A stretch of 64,000 bases of DNA from Cellulosimicrobium cellulans (GCF_016921195.1 NZ_JAFGYF010000006.1:1-64000); one strand, 5' to 3'. Numbered from the stretch's first letter, positions 39,118 to 50,150 are shown. Notes: generated by a model from the letters alone, not told the origin. Numbers and translations are program-made.

Positions 39118-41031
39118 ATGGCCCAGGGTCCCACCCCGGCACCTCCGCGACCGGGCGCCCCGACGCCCGCCGCCGCGGCGCCGAAGCCCGCCCCGACACC
39201 CGCGTCGGTCGCCCCGCGCGGCGACGTCCGGCGCGCTGCCACGGCTCGCCCGGCCGGCAGCGCGCAGGGCACCTCGACGGGTGAGGAGATGACCGGCGCG
39301 CAGTCGATCGTCCGCTCGCTCGAGGAGGTCGGCGCCGAGGTCGTCTTCGGCATCCCGGGTGGTGCGATCCTCCCGACGTACGACCCGCTCATGGACTCCC
39401 AGCGCCTGCGGCACATCCTCGTGCGTCACGAGCAGGGGGGCGGCCACGCCGCGCAGGGCTACGCCCACGCGACCGGCAAGGTCGGCGTCACGATGGCCAC
39501 CTCGGGCCCGGGTGCGACCAACCTCGTCACCCCGATCGCCGACGCCAACATGGACTCGATCCCGCTCGTCGCGATCACGGGCCAGGTGGCCGAGTCGCTG
39601 ATCGGCACGGACGGCTTCCAGGAGGCCGACATCGTGGGCATCACCATGCCCATCACCAAGCACTCGTACCTGGTCACCGACGCGGCCGACATCCCGCGCA
39701 CCATCGCCGAGGCGTTCCACATCGCCTCGACCGGCCGCCCCGGCCCCGTGCTCGTGGACATCGCGAAGTCGGCGATGCAGTCGCGCACGACGTTCTCGTG
39801 GCCGCAGGACGTGCAGCTCCCGGGCTACCACCCGGTGACGAAGCCGCACAGCAAGCAGATCAAGGAGGCCGCGCGCCTGCTCGCGTCGGCCCGCCGCCCG
39901 GTGCTCTACGTGGGCGGCGGTGTGATCCGCGCGAACGCGTCCGCCGAGCTGCGCCGGCTCGTCGACCTGTCCGGCGCGCCCGTCGTCACGACCCTCATGG
40001 CCCGTGGTGCCGTGCCCGACAGCCACCCCCAGAACCTCGGCATGCCCGGCATGCACGGCACCGTGCCCGCCGTCGCCGCGCTGCAGAAGGCCGACCTGGT
40101 CGTGTCCCTCGGCGCCCGCTTCGACGACCGCGTCACGGGCAAGCTCTCGAGCTTCGCGCCGCACGCCCAGGTCGTGCACGCCGACATCGACCCCGCCGAG
40201 ATCGGCAAGAACCGCGACGTGGACGTCCCGATCGTCGGAGACCTCAAGGAGGTCATCGCGGACCTGCTCCCGGAGCTCGAGCGCGAGCACGAGGCGAAGG
40301 GCAAGCCGGACGTCGAGGCGTGGTGGCGCCAGATCGACGACTGGCGCGAGACCTACCCGCTCGGCTACACGGAGCCCGACGACGGCCACCTCGCGCCGCA
40401 GCACGTCATCACGCGCCTGGGCGAGATCTCCGGGCCGGAGTCCGTGTACGTCGCGGGCGTGGGGCAGCACCAGATGTGGGCGGCGCAGTTCATCCGCTAC
40501 GAGCACCCGCGCACGTGGCTGAACTCCGGCGGCCTGGGGACCATGGGCTTCTCGATCCCCGCGGCCATGGGCGCGAAGGTCGGCCGCCCCGACGCCACGG
40601 TGTGGGCGATCGACGGCGACGGCTGCTTCCAGATGACCAACCAGGAGCTCGCGACCTGCACGATCAACGAGATCCCCATCAAGGTCGCGCTGATCAACAA
40701 CAGCTCGCTCGGCATGGTGCGCCAGTGGCAGACGCTGTTCTACGACCAGCGCTACTCGAACACGGACCTGCACACGGGACACGGCACGGCGCGCGTCCCC
40801 GACTTCGTCAAGCTCGCCGACGCGTACGGCTGCGAGGGCATCCGCGTCGAGTCGATGGGCGAGGTGGACGCCGCGATCAAGCGCGCGATGGAGATCGACG
40901 ACCGCCCCGTGGTCGTCGACTTCAACGTCTCGCGCGACGCGATGGTGTGGCCGATGGTCGCCGCCGGCGTGAGCAACGACGACATCCAGTACGCGCGCGG
41001 CATCTCGCCCGCGTGGGACCGCGAAGACTGA
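39118..41031 (+). CDS. ilvB: Acetolactate synthase large subunit
   Basis: The ThDP/FAD enzyme makes acetolactate or acetohydroxybutyrate, the first common step to valine, leucine and isoleucine. The 637-residue protein has an extra Pro/Ala-rich N-terminal tail of about 55 residues, then the catalytic Glu105 in [23 protein letters not shown] in the FAD-domain region, and the ThDP motif starting [15 protein letters not shown] and ending [12 protein letters not shown]. It is followed by ilvN after 13 bases. Expression is governed by the attenuator at 38796-38916. Confidence 0.97.
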   Translation: MAQGPTPAPPRPGAPTPAAAAPKPAPTPASVAPRGDVRRAATARPAGSAQGTSTGEEMTGAQSIVRSLEEVGAEVVFGIPGGAILPTYDPLMDSQRLRHILVRHEQGGGHAAQGYAHATGKVGVTMATSGPGATNLVTPIADANMDSIPLVAITGQVAESLIGTDGFQEADIVGITMPITKHSYLVTDAADIPRTIAEAFHIASTGRPGPVLVDIAKSAMQSRTTFSWPQDVQLPGYHPVTKPHSKQIKEAARLLASARRPVLYVGGGVIRANASAELRRLVDLSGAPVVTTLMARGAVPDSHPQNLGMPGMHGTVPAVAALQKADLVVSLGARFDDRVTGKLSSFAPHAQVVHADIDPAEIGKNRDVDVPIVGDLKEVIADLLPELEREHEAKGKPDVEAWWRQIDDWRETYPLGYTEPDDGHLAPQHVITRLGEISGPESVYVAGVGQHQMWAAQFIRYEHPRTWLNSGGLGTMGFSIPAAMGAKVGRPDATVWAIDGDGCFQMTNQELATCTINEIPIKVALINNSSLGMVRQWQTLFYDQRYSNTDLHTGHGTARVPDFVKLADAYGCEGIRVESMGEVDAAIKRAMEIDDRPVVVDFNVSRDAMVWPMVAAGVSNDDIQYARGISPAWDRED

Positions 41032-42717
<1,686 letters not shown>

Positions 42718-42746
42718 TCCTCGACCTCTGAGCTCGGCTCACCTCT

Positions 42747-42851
42747 GGGGGTGGGTGACCCCTGTCGCGCGATCTACCATCCGCGGTGCTCGTTCCTCGC
42801 ACCGCTCCCGCCAGGCCCGCCACGATCGCGCGACAGGGGTCACCCACCCCC
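42747..42851. repeat. Structured palindromic element, copy B
   Basis: A perfect 28 bp outer stem (42747-42774 with 42824-42851) encloses a 49-base loop. The loop is TACCATCC, inner stem GCGGTGC/GCACCGC around TCGTTCCTC, then TCCCGCCAGGCCCGCCAC. Loop text matches copy A at 1-72 except in the inner stem, where changes on both sides keep the pairing, and at one base near the end. It lies between ilvC and the ASCH gene, both on the plus strand, so it may act as terminator or processing site. Confidence 0.85.
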
Positions 42852-43005
42852 TTGCTGTCGGCTCACGCGGGCGCGGGCCAGCAGGCCGCCAGGCCCGGAA
42901 CTGGTCGCGGCGTCCGAGGAGGTTGGGGATTGCGCCGGCGCGACACGGGCGGGACGAATGGCGGGAGACCGGGCAGATCGACCTCCGGTACGCCACGATA
43001 GGGGC

Positions 43006-43545
43006 ATGACCCGACAGGCGGACGAGGGGGACCCGGTGACGGACGACGTGGTGGTGGACGAGAGGGCGGCGGAGATCCTCGCGTTCTGGGAGCTGGCGCG
43101 GCCGAGCGCCGGGATGGCGCGCGTGGGCGTGGTGACCGGCACCACGGTGTCCGAGACGGTGCCGCCGCCCGCGTGGTCGTTCGGCGACAACCCCGAGCTC
43201 GCCGACGACCTCCTCGCGGCGGTCCTGAGCGGCGAGAAGACGGCGACGTCCTCCGCCCTGTGGGAGTACGAGGACTCGGGGGAGCCCGTCCCGCGCGTCG
43301 GGGAGCTGTCGATCCTGCTCGACGGTGAGGGGCACCCGCGGGCCCTCGTTCGCACGACGTCGGTCGAGATCGTCGCGTTCGAGGACGTCGACGCGGACTT
43401 CGCCCTGGCGGAGGGGGAGGACGACGGCTCGCTCGAGGCATGGCGTGACGGTCACGAGACGTACTTCCGCCGCGTGCTGGAGCGCGAGTTCGCTCCCGAC
43501 ATGCCGCTCGTGTGCGAGCGGTTCGAGCTGCGCTACCCGCGCTGA
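43006..43545 (+). CDS. ASCH domain-containing protein
   Basis: The 179-residue protein has an N-terminal helical part (ERAAEILAFWELARPSAGM) and an ASCH core: AWSFGDNPELADDLLAAVLSGEKTATSSALWEYEDSGEPVPRVGELSILLDG spans the typical GxKTAT and pocket motifs, then RTTSVEIVAFEDVD and CERFELRYP. ASCH proteins resemble the PUA fold and are thought to bind RNA or modified nucleosides; some hydrolyse acetylcytidine. The exact role is unknown here. Positional linkage to ilvC is weak because of the intervening element. Confidence 0.85.
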   Translation: MTRQADEGDPVTDDVVVDERAAEILAFWELARPSAGMARVGVVTGTTVSETVPPPAWSFGDNPELADDLLAAVLSGEKTATSSALWEYEDSGEPVPRVGELSILLDGEGHPRALVRTTSVEIVAFEDVDADFALAEGEDDGSLEAWRDGHETYFRRVLEREFAPDMPLVCERFELRYPR

Positions 43546-43553
43546 GCGGGGAT

Positions 43554-43594
43554 GAGCGGTGGCCGGCCGTGCCACGGTCGGTCGGCCACCGCTC
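43554..43594. terminator. Bidirectional hairpin between the ASCH and ROK genes
   Basis: GAGCGGTGGCCG (43554-43565) pairs with CGGCCACCGCTC (43583-43594), with a smaller inner stem. It lies between convergent genes. Confidence 0.65.
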
Positions 43595-43613
43595 GCGGGG
43601 CAGGTGAAGAGGA

Positions 43614-44831
43614 CTACCCCGGGACTGATGACGCGCCGACCGGGTGGTCCGGCCGGCCCGCCGCGGCGAGCAGGAGCGTGCGCACGTCCTGCGCGACGAC
43701 GGAGCGTGCGCCGCGCAGGACCGCGAGCTCGGGCACGGCGCTCGCGAGGACCGCACCCGTGCGCTGGTCGGTGCCCCGGAGCACGGCGGTCGTGGCCTCG
43801 GCGAGCTCCGCACCGCACGCGACCCCCGTCGGCCCGCCGAGCACGACGGCGTCGGGCTCGAGGATCGCCACGACGGGCTGGAGCACGATCGCGACGCGGC
43901 GGGCGAGGTCTTGGACGAGCCCGTGGACGGCGTCGGTGCCGCGGTGCTCCTGGACGGCGGCGACGGCCGCAGCGTAGGGGGTGCCCTCCGTGACCCCGGG
44001 GACGCCCGCACGTGCGCAGAGCTCGACGAGCCGCAGGCCCCCGACGAGGTCCTGCACGTTGACGGAGTCGTCGATCTCGGCGGCGGGGACGGGAAGGTAG
44101 CCGATCTCGCCGGCGCCGCCGCTGGTGCCGTGGTGGACGCGGCCGTCGAGCCACGCGCCCATGCCGATGCCCTCCCCGAGCCACAGCAGCGCGAAGCTCT
44201 GCTCGCCCCGCCCGGCGTCGCGCTCGGCGATCGCGGCGAGATTGACGTCGTTCTCGACCCGCACGTCGATGCCGAGGGCCTCCTCGAGGTGGCCCCGCAA
44301 CCCCTCGCGCGGCCAGCCGGGCAGCTCGCCGACGAGGGCGATGTCGCCCGTGCGCGGTGCGACGGCCGCCTGGACGCCGACGACGGCGGTCGCCACGCGG
44401 GCGACCGGGATGCCGGCGTCCGCGCAGGCCTCGTCGCGCGCCGTGCGGACGTCGGTCGCGGCGGCGCGGTCCGGGCCCGCGGCGACGGTCGTCTCGCCGA
44501 GCGTCCGGCCGAGCGCGTCGACGACGCTCGCCCGCACGCCGTCGGGCACGACGTCGAGCGCCAGCCCGACGAGGACGTCGGTGCGCGCGGCGTACTGTGT
44601 CGCCTGCGGCCCGCGCGCCCCCTGCACGGAGCCGGTCGGCTCGATGAGCCCGGACTGCTCGAGCCGTGCGACGATCTGCGAGGCCGTCGGACGGGACACA
44701 CCCGTGCTGTCGCCGATCTGGGACCGGGTGAGCGGTCCGGCGTCGAGCAGGAGCTCGAGCGCCGCCCGATCGTTGATGGTGCGCAGCAGTCCCGGCGTGC
44801 CGGGGACCCTCGACGAGGTGGGCGCGGTCAT
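43614..44831 (-). CDS. ROK family transcriptional regulator
   Basis: The 405-residue XylR/NagC-type repressor has an N-terminal winged helix (residues about 15-75: DRAALELLLDAGPLTRSQIGDSTGVSRPTASQIVARLEQSGLI) and a ROK sugar-kinase-like domain (VGLALDVVPDGVRASVVDALG, VENDVNLAAIAERDAG, LGEGIGMGAWLDGRVHHGTSGGAGEIGYLPV). The zinc-binding CxCGxxGCxE motif usual in ROK proteins is absent; only GAGEIG remains. It is divergent from leuB and has a perfect palindrome in its promoter. No sugar genes adjoin it, so the effector is unknown. Confidence 0.88.
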   Translation of the reverse strand: MTAPTSSRVPGTPGLLRTINDRAALELLLDAGPLTRSQIGDSTGVSRPTASQIVARLEQSGLIEPTGSVQGARGPQATQYAARTDVLVGLALDVVPDGVRASVVDALGRTLGETTVAAGPDRAAATDVRTARDEACADAGIPVARVATAVVGVQAAVAPRTGDIALVGELPGWPREGLRGHLEEALGIDVRVENDVNLAAIAERDAGRGEQSFALLWLGEGIGMGAWLDGRVHHGTSGGAGEIGYLPVPAAEIDDSVNVQDLVGGLRLVELCARAGVPGVTEGTPYAAAVAAVQEHRGTDAVHGLVQDLARRVAIVLQPVVAILEPDAVVLGGPTGVACGAELAEATTAVLRGTDQRTGAVLASAVPELAVLRGARSVVAQDVRTLLLAAAGRPDHPVGASSVPG

Positions 44832-44852
44832 GGTGGTCCTTCGAACGGGCTA

Positions 44853-44867
44853 TAGGAAAGTTTCCTA
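44853..44867. promoter_or_regulatory. Candidate ROK repressor operator
   Basis: TAGGAAAGTTTCCTA is a perfect palindrome centred on 44860, 22 bases upstream of the ROK start codon. TTAGGAAA/TTTCCTAA sequences are typical of actinobacterial ROK operators, so autoregulation is likely. Confidence 0.65.
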
Positions 44868-44963
44868 ATAGTGCCTCCTGCCTCCCGGTTGCGCAACTCG
44901 GGACGCCGTCCGAGACGTGAGACCGCCGTCCCGAGGGGTGGCAGGGCGGCGTAGGCTCGCCGC

Positions 44964-46007
44964 ATGACGCGCACCATTGATCTGGCAGTCGTGGCCGGGG
45001 ACGGCATCGGGACCGAGGTCGTCGAGCAGGGTCTCGCCGTGCTCGAGGCCGCCGTGTCCGGCTCGGACGTGAAGGTCTCCACGACGCCGTTCGACCTGGG
45101 TGCGCGCCGCTGGCACGCGACGGGCGAGACGCTCACCGATGCGGACCTCGACGCGATCCGCGGACACGACGCGATCCTCCTGGGCGCGATCGGCGACCCG
45201 AGCGTCCCGTCGGGCGTGCTCGAGCGCGGTCTGCTGCTCAAGCTGCGCTTCGCGCTCGACCACTACGTGAACCTGCGTCCGGGCAAGCTCTACCCGGGCG
45301 TCACGTCGCCCCTCGCCGACCCGGGCGAGATCGACTTCGTCGTGGTGCGCGAGGGCACCGAGGGCCCGTACGTCGGCAACGGCGGCGCGCTGCGCGTCGG
45401 CACGCCGCACGAGATCGCGACGGAGGTGTCGGTGAACACCGCGTTCGGCGTGGAGCGCGTGGTGCGCGACGCGTTCGCGCGCGCCCAGGCGCGCCCGCGC
45501 AAGCACCTCACGCTCGTGCACAAGCACAACGTGCTCGTGCACGCGGGCCACCTGTGGCGCCGCACGGTCGAGGCCGTCAACGCCGAGTTCCCCGACGTCA
45601 CGACGGACTACCTGCACGTCGACGCGGCGACCATCTTCCTCACCACGAAGCCGTCGCGCTTCGACGTGATCGTCACGGACAACCTGTTCGGCGACATCCT
45701 CACCGACCAGGCCGCCGCGATCACGGGCGGGATCGGTCTCGCCGCGTCCGCGAACATCAACCCCGACCGCACGGCTCCGTCGATGTTCGAGCCCGTGCAC
45801 GGCTCGGCACCGGACATCGCCGGCCAGGGCAAGGCCGACCCGACCGCCACGGTGCTGTCGGTCGCGCTGCTGCTCGACCACCTGGGCCTCGGTGACGAGG
45901 CGAAGCGCGTCGAGGCGGCCGTCGCGGCCGACCTCGCCGAGCGGGGGAGCCGAGTACGCTCGACGGCCGAGGTGGGCCGCGAGCTCGCCGCTCGCGTCGC
46001 CGGCTGA
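44964..46007 (+). CDS. leuB: 3-isopropylmalate dehydrogenase
   Basis: LeuB oxidises and decarboxylates 3-isopropylmalate in leucine synthesis; with CimA present it may also take 3-methylmalate toward isoleucine. The 347-residue protein begins [18 protein letters not shown], has [17 protein letters not shown] and [13 protein letters not shown] with the active-site residues, and the metal/NAD signature [26 protein letters not shown], then [25 protein letters not shown] (44952-44957) is six bases before the ATG, indicating a leaderless transcript. Confidence 0.96.
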   Translation: MTRTIDLAVVAGDGIGTEVVEQGLAVLEAAVSGSDVKVSTTPFDLGARRWHATGETLTDADLDAIRGHDAILLGAIGDPSVPSGVLERGLLLKLRFALDHYVNLRPGKLYPGVTSPLADPGEIDFVVVREGTEGPYVGNGGALRVGTPHEIATEVSVNTAFGVERVVRDAFARAQARPRKHLTLVHKHNVLVHAGHLWRRTVEAVNAEFPDVTTDYLHVDAATIFLTTKPSRFDVIVTDNLFGDILTDQAAAITGGIGLAASANINPDRTAPSMFEPVHGSAPDIAGQGKADPTATVLSVALLLDHLGLGDEAKRVEAAVAADLAERGSRVRSTAEVGRELAARVAG

Positions 46008-46215
46008 CACCCTGGCCCGGGTCCCGACGGACCCGGAACCGGTTCGCCCGCAGTCCCCGCACCTCGGTCGTCATCGCCCCAGGACCGGATCCCTCCAGTT
46101 CTGACCCGGTGACGCCCCTGCCGTCGTCGTACCCTCACGCGGATCGCCGCACGAGCCGTACGGTCGTGGAAAACTAGGCGGAGACCACCCGGGTCGCCAG
46201 GTGAAAGGCCCCATC

Positions 46216-47349
46216 ATGAGCACCCTTGCAGCGCAGCAGCAGCCGTCCTCCTCGGCGGAAGACCTCGTCGCCCTGTTCGACGTCCGCCCCACGGACTCCC
46301 CGACGCCCCCCGCGGAGCGCGAGGCCGCGATCGCAGCCCCGAAGTTCGGCACGGTCTTCACGGACCACATGGCGCGGATCAGCTGGAACTCGACCGACGG
46401 GTGGGTCGACCGCCGCATCGAGAAGTACGGCCCCCTCCAGCTGGACCCGGCGACCGCCGTCCTGCACTACGCGCAGGAGATCTTCGAGGGCATGAAGGCC
46501 TACCGGCACGCCGACGGGTCGGTGTGGACGTTCCGCCCCGAGGCCAACGCCGCCCGGTTCGCGCGCTCCGCGCACCGGCTCGCCCTGCCCGCCCTCTCCG
46601 TCGACGACTTCGTCGGCTCCATCACCGCTCTCGTGCGCACCGACGTGGACTGGGTCCCGTCGGGCGAGGAGGCGAGCCTGTACCTGCGTCCGTTCATGTA
46701 CGCGTCCGAGGCGTTCCTCGGCGTGCGTCCCTCGCTCGAGGCCGAGTACCTGGTGATCGCCTCGCCGGTCGGGCCCTACTTCTCGGGCGGCGTGAAGCCC
46801 GTGTCGATCTGGGTCGACCGCGAGTACAGCCGCGCGGGCGCGGGCGGCACGGGCGACGCGAAGTGCGGCGGCAACTACGCCTCGAGCCTCCTGCCGCAGG
46901 TGGTCGCGCAGCAGCACGGGTGCGAGCAGGTGTGCTTCCTCGACTCCGGGACGCGCACGTTCCTCGAGGAGCTCGGCGGCATGAACGTCTTCGTCGTCAA
47001 GGCCGACGGCTCGGTCGAGACGCCCGAGCTCAGCGGCTCGATCCTCGAGGGCGTCACGCGTTCGTCGATCATCCGTCTCCTCACCGACCGTGGGCACGAG
47101 GTGGTCGAGCGCCGCATCCCGCTCACCGAGGTGCTCGCCGGGATCCGGGACGGCTCGGTGACCGAGGTGTTCGCGTGCGGCACGGCCGCCGTCATCACGC
47201 CGATCGGGCGTCTTGCGGGCTCCGACTTCGACCACACCATCGGCGGCGGGGAGGCCGGGACGCTCACGATGGCGATCCGGACGGAGCTCACCGACATCCA
47301 GACAGGGCGAGCGGCCGACCGCCACGGCTGGCTGCGCCGCCTCGCCTGA
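46216..47349 (+). CDS. ilvE: Branched-chain amino acid aminotransferase
   Basis: IlvE performs the last step, transferring an amino group from glutamate to the branched keto acids. The 377-residue class IV PLP enzyme shows LHYAQEIFEGMKAYRH, YLRPFMYASEAFLGVRP, the catalytic Lys in GTGDAKCGGNYASSLLPQ, and the PLP-phosphate region FACGTAAVITPIGRL. The ATG at 46216 follows GGTGAAAGG. The 208-base gap from leuB suggests its own promoter. A long terminator hairpin follows. Confidence 0.96.
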   Translation: MSTLAAQQQPSSSAEDLVALFDVRPTDSPTPPAEREAAIAAPKFGTVFTDHMARISWNSTDGWVDRRIEKYGPLQLDPATAVLHYAQEIFEGMKAYRHADGSVWTFRPEANAARFARSAHRLALPALSVDDFVGSITALVRTDVDWVPSGEEASLYLRPFMYASEAFLGVRPSLEAEYLVIASPVGPYFSGGVKPVSIWVDREYSRAGAGGTGDAKCGGNYASSLLPQVVAQQHGCEQVCFLDSGTRTFLEELGGMNVFVVKADGSVETPELSGSILEGVTRSSIIRLLTDRGHEVVERRIPLTEVLAGIRDGSVTEVFACGTAAVITPIGRLAGSDFDHTIGGGEAGTLTMAIRTELTDIQTGRAADRHGWLRRLA

Positions 47350-47375
47350 GGCGCGTCTTCCGCTCCCCCCACGCG

Positions 47376-47414
47376 ACGACGGGGCGCCCTCCCCACGGGA
47401 GGGCGCCCCGTCGT
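47376..47414 (+). terminator. Terminator-like hairpin after ilvE
   Basis: A 17-base stem beginning ACGACGGGGCGCCCTCC (47376-47392) pairs perfectly with 47398-47414 around a five-base loop. It lies between convergent genes. Confidence 0.8.
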
Positions 47415-47449
47415 CGTGCGTCGGCGCTCAGGACGCGCCGCGCGACGAG

Positions 47450-48043
47450 TCAGATGGTGCTCGTCGGCCGCACGACGATCGTGCGCCCGGCGACGCCGGC
47501 GAGCAGCGACCAGACCGCGATGCCGATGAGCAGGTTGATGAGCCCCGACAGGGCCGCGGCGGTGACGTCGCTCGACCACGCGAACGGGAGCACCGCGATC
47601 ACCACGACGACGAGCGCCATGATCCAGCCGAAGAACGCGCGCGGGCGCGGGGTGCTGAGGATGAGCAGGTGCAGGACGCCGGCTGCGAGGACCGCGAGGA
47701 TCGCGCCGTCGATCGCCCACGCCGCCTGGCGCGACCCCGTGCCGAACAGGTCCGGCGGCGGCACGAGGGTGATCGAGAAGATCCGCTCGAAGATGATCAC
47801 GCCCAGCAGCCCGATGAGGGCCGCGACGAGCGCGGTCGCCGCGGCGCCCGCCCAGAACCGCCCGGCCTCGACCGCGAGGCGCGGGTCCGCGGGGTTGACG
47901 GGCGGCCGCTGCTCGGGGAAGCCGGCCTGCGGGTCGGTCGGCGGGATCGCGGGCGGCGGGGCGTGCTGCGGTACGGGCGGCTGCCCGTATCGTCGCGTCG
48001 GCGGGTTCTGCGGGTCGTACCCGCCCGGGGTCGGGTCGCTCAT
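47450..48043 (-). CDS. DUF6069-like integral membrane protein
   Basis: The 197-residue protein has a Pro-rich N-terminal tail (about residues 1-60, with repeated P-x-P and Q) followed by four hydrophobic helices: FWAGAAATALVAALIGLLGV, AAWAIDGAILAVLAAGVLHL, FFGWIMALVVVVIAVLPFAW and ALSGLINLLIGIAVWSLLAG. The short RLAVEAGRFWAGA entry into the first helix fits DUF6069. Function is unknown. The start ATG 48043 is chosen because the preceding bases contain GAGGAGTGACG. The longer upstream frame runs into the cimA leader region. Confidence 0.65.
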   Translation of the reverse strand: MSDPTPGGYDPQNPPTRRYGQPPVPQHAPPPAIPPTDPQAGFPEQRPPVNPADPRLAVEAGRFWAGAAATALVAALIGLLGVIIFERIFSITLVPPPDLFGTGSRQAAWAIDGAILAVLAAGVLHLLILSTPRPRAFFGWIMALVVVVIAVLPFAWSSDVTAAALSGLINLLIGIAVWSLLAGVAGRTIVVRPTSTI

Positions 48044-48135
48044 CGTCACTCCTCGCTCGGTCGCCGCCGCGCCCGAGGGCGGTGGCGGCTCAGTGGATGG
48101 ACGCTCCTGTCCATCCTCGCGGAACCTGTGGCACC

Positions 48136-48180
48136 ATGTGCCCTGTGACACACCTCGTCTCCCAGCTCATTATCGAGTAG
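48136..48180 (+). CDS. cimA leader peptide
   Basis: ATG 48136 opens a 14-residue frame, MCPVTHLVSQLIIE, with an in-frame GTG at 48145 that would give an 11-residue version. Leu-Val, then Leu-Ile-Ile are the control codons; the Ile pair is just before the stop. It is followed by a hairpin and a terminator, as at ilvB. This is the arrangement of a translational-stalling attenuator responding to branched-chain aminoacyl-tRNA. Confidence 0.7.
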   Translation: MCPVTHLVSQLIIE

Positions 48181-48238
48181 CGCGCCCGGTAGCACCCACC
48201 GGACGCGCAGACCTCCCGCACCCTCGGGGGGTTTTTTT
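48181..48238 (+). promoter_or_regulatory. cimA transcription attenuator
   Basis: After the leader stop, CGCGCCCGGT and ACCGGACGCGC form an imperfect hairpin (about 48181-48207). ACCTCCC (48211-48217) then pairs with GGGGGGT (around 48226-48232, one G-T pair) followed by a run of seven T, a genuine intrinsic terminator. The T-run and the TTGTTGC after it match the ilvB attenuator. The remaining 140 bases to cimA hold nothing else recognisable. Confidence 0.7.
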
Positions 48239-48379
48239 GTTGCTGGGCACCACCTCCGCCCGGCGGCACGGATGCCGGGCCCACCGCCTCACGAGGGCCT
48301 CACCCGGCGTCCTGGGAGACGGACCAGAGGAACGGGCGCAGCGGCGTCCGCGACACGACGAACGGCAGGAAGAGGCAGC

Positions 48380-50038
48380 ATGACCTCGGCGACGACCCCC
48401 GTGACCGGCCCCCGCGAGCCCCGGGTCTTCCACGTCTACGACACGACCCTGCGCGACGGCGCGCAGCAGGAGGGCATGAACCTCTCCGTCGCCGACAAGC
48501 TCGCGATCGCTCCGCTGCTCGACGAGCTGGGCGTCGGGTTCATCGAGGGCGGCTGGCCCGGAGCGGTGCCGAAGGACACGGAGTTCTTCCGTCGCGCGGC
48601 CAAGGAGCTCGACCTGCGCCACGCCGTGCTCGCGGCGTTCGGCTCGACCCGCAAGGCAGGGCTGCGCGCGTGGGACGACCCGCAGGTGCGGGCGCTCGTC
48701 GACTCCGAGGCGCCGGTCGTGACGCTCGTCGCCAAGTCGGACGTGCGGCACGTCGAGCGCGCGCTGCGCACGACGCCGGACGAGGGCCTCGCCATGATCA
48801 CCGACACCGTGTCGTTCCTCGTGGGCGAGGGCCGACGGGTCGTCGTCGACGCCGAGCACTTCTTCGACGGCTACCGGTACGACGCCGCGTTCACGCGGTC
48901 CGCCGTGCAGGCCGCGTTCGAGGCCGGGGCGGAGGTCGTGGCCCTGTGCGACACCAACGGCGGGATGCTGCCCACCTGGGTGGCCGAGATCGTCGGGGAG
49001 CTGCGCGACGCCGTCGGGCTCCCGCACGGGCGCGACGCCCTGCCGGGTGACGCGCTGCTCGGCATGCACGCGCACAACGACTCGGGCTGCGCCGTCGCGA
49101 ACACCCTCGCCGCCGTCGAGGCGGGCGCCGCCCACGTGCAGGGGACGGTCAACGGGTACGGGGAGCGCACCGGCAACGTCGACCTGCTCACGGTCGTCGC
49201 GAACCTCGAGCTCAAGCACGGGCTGCGCACGCTGACGGGCGAAGGCCTGGAGGAGTCCACGCGCATCTCCCACGCGATCAGCGAGATCACCAACATCTCC
49301 CCGTACGCGCGCCAGCCGTACGTCGGCTCGAGCGCGTTCGCGCACAAGGCCGGCCTGCACGCGAGCGCGATCAAGGTCGACCCGGACCTGTACCAGCACA
49401 TCGACCCGACGGCGGTCGGCAACGACATCCGCATGCTCGTCTCCGACATGGCCGGTCGCGCGTCGATCGAGCTCAAGGGTCGCGAGCTCGGGTTCGACCT
49501 GTCGGGCCAGGGCGAGCTGCTGACCCGCGTGACCAACCGGGTCAAGGACGACGAGGCGAACGGCTACACCTACGAGGCCGCGGACGCCTCGTTCGAGCTG
49601 CTGCTCCGCGAGGAGATCACGGGCGAGCGACCGCCGTACTTCCGGGTCGAGAGCTGGCGCACGATCGTCGAGCGCGCGGGGTCGCGCGGTACGGAGGCGA
49701 CGGCCGAGGCCACCGTCAAGCTCCACGCGGGCGGCGAGCGCATCGTCACGACCGGCGAGGGCAACGGGCCCGTCAACGCGCTCGACCACGCGCTGCGGCT
49801 CGCGCTCGGCCGCGTCTACCCCGAGATCGACGTGTTCGAACTCATCGACTTCAAGGTCCGCATCCTCGACACCGAGCAGGGCACCGACGCGATCACGCGC
49901 GTGCTCATCGAGACGACCGACGGCTCGACGTCGTGGTCGACGGTCGGCGTCGGGCCGAACCTCATCGAGGCGGCCTGGGAGGCGTTGACCGACTCCGCGA
50001 TCTACGGCCTGGTGCACGCGGGCGTCGACCCCCGCTGA
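48380..50038 (+). CDS. cimA: (R)-citramalate synthase
   Basis: CimA condenses pyruvate and acetyl-CoA to citramalate, opening the threonine-independent route to 2-oxobutyrate and isoleucine. The 552-residue protein belongs to the LeuA-like DRE-TIM family: VYDTTLRDGAQQEGMNLSV holds the DxTLRDG motif, GFIEGGWPGA, ALCDTNGGMLPT, and the metal site GMHAHNDSGCAVANTLAAVEAGA. PYVGSSAFAHKAGLHASAI and the C-terminal regulatory domain follow. GGWPGA, GAQQEG and the overall length fit CimA rather than isopropylmalate synthase. I start at ATG 48380, after AGGAAGAGG, not at the longer frame to 48272. Confidence 0.92.
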   Translation: MTSATTPVTGPREPRVFHVYDTTLRDGAQQEGMNLSVADKLAIAPLLDELGVGFIEGGWPGAVPKDTEFFRRAAKELDLRHAVLAAFGSTRKAGLRAWDDPQVRALVDSEAPVVTLVAKSDVRHVERALRTTPDEGLAMITDTVSFLVGEGRRVVVDAEHFFDGYRYDAAFTRSAVQAAFEAGAEVVALCDTNGGMLPTWVAEIVGELRDAVGLPHGRDALPGDALLGMHAHNDSGCAVANTLAAVEAGAAHVQGTVNGYGERTGNVDLLTVVANLELKHGLRTLTGEGLEESTRISHAISEITNISPYARQPYVGSSAFAHKAGLHASAIKVDPDLYQHIDPTAVGNDIRMLVSDMAGRASIELKGRELGFDLSGQGELLTRVTNRVKDDEANGYTYEAADASFELLLREEITGERPPYFRVESWRTIVERAGSRGTEATAEATVKLHAGGERIVTTGEGNGPVNALDHALRLALGRVYPEIDVFELIDFKVRILDTEQGTDAITRVLIETTDGSTSWSTVGVGPNLIEAAWEALTDSAIYGLVHAGVDPR

Positions 50039-50150
50039 GCGCGTCCTGTTCTGCCGCGGTCGCGGCCCGGGCGTCCGCGACGGGGGTCCTCAGCGGCGGG
50101 TGACCGACGTCTCCCGCCGAGCCGCGGCCTCGCGGGCTTAGGGTGGACGG

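Noticed and set aside
48272-48379. A longer cimA start at 48272
   Set aside because: The extra 36 residues are basic low-complexity sequence; ATG 48380 has an AGGAAGAGG ribosome site and the family N-terminus.
48380-50038. 2-isopropylmalate synthase (LeuA)
   Set aside because: GAQQEG, GGWPGA and overall sequence fit citramalate synthase (CimA); the related leucine enzyme differs in these motifs.
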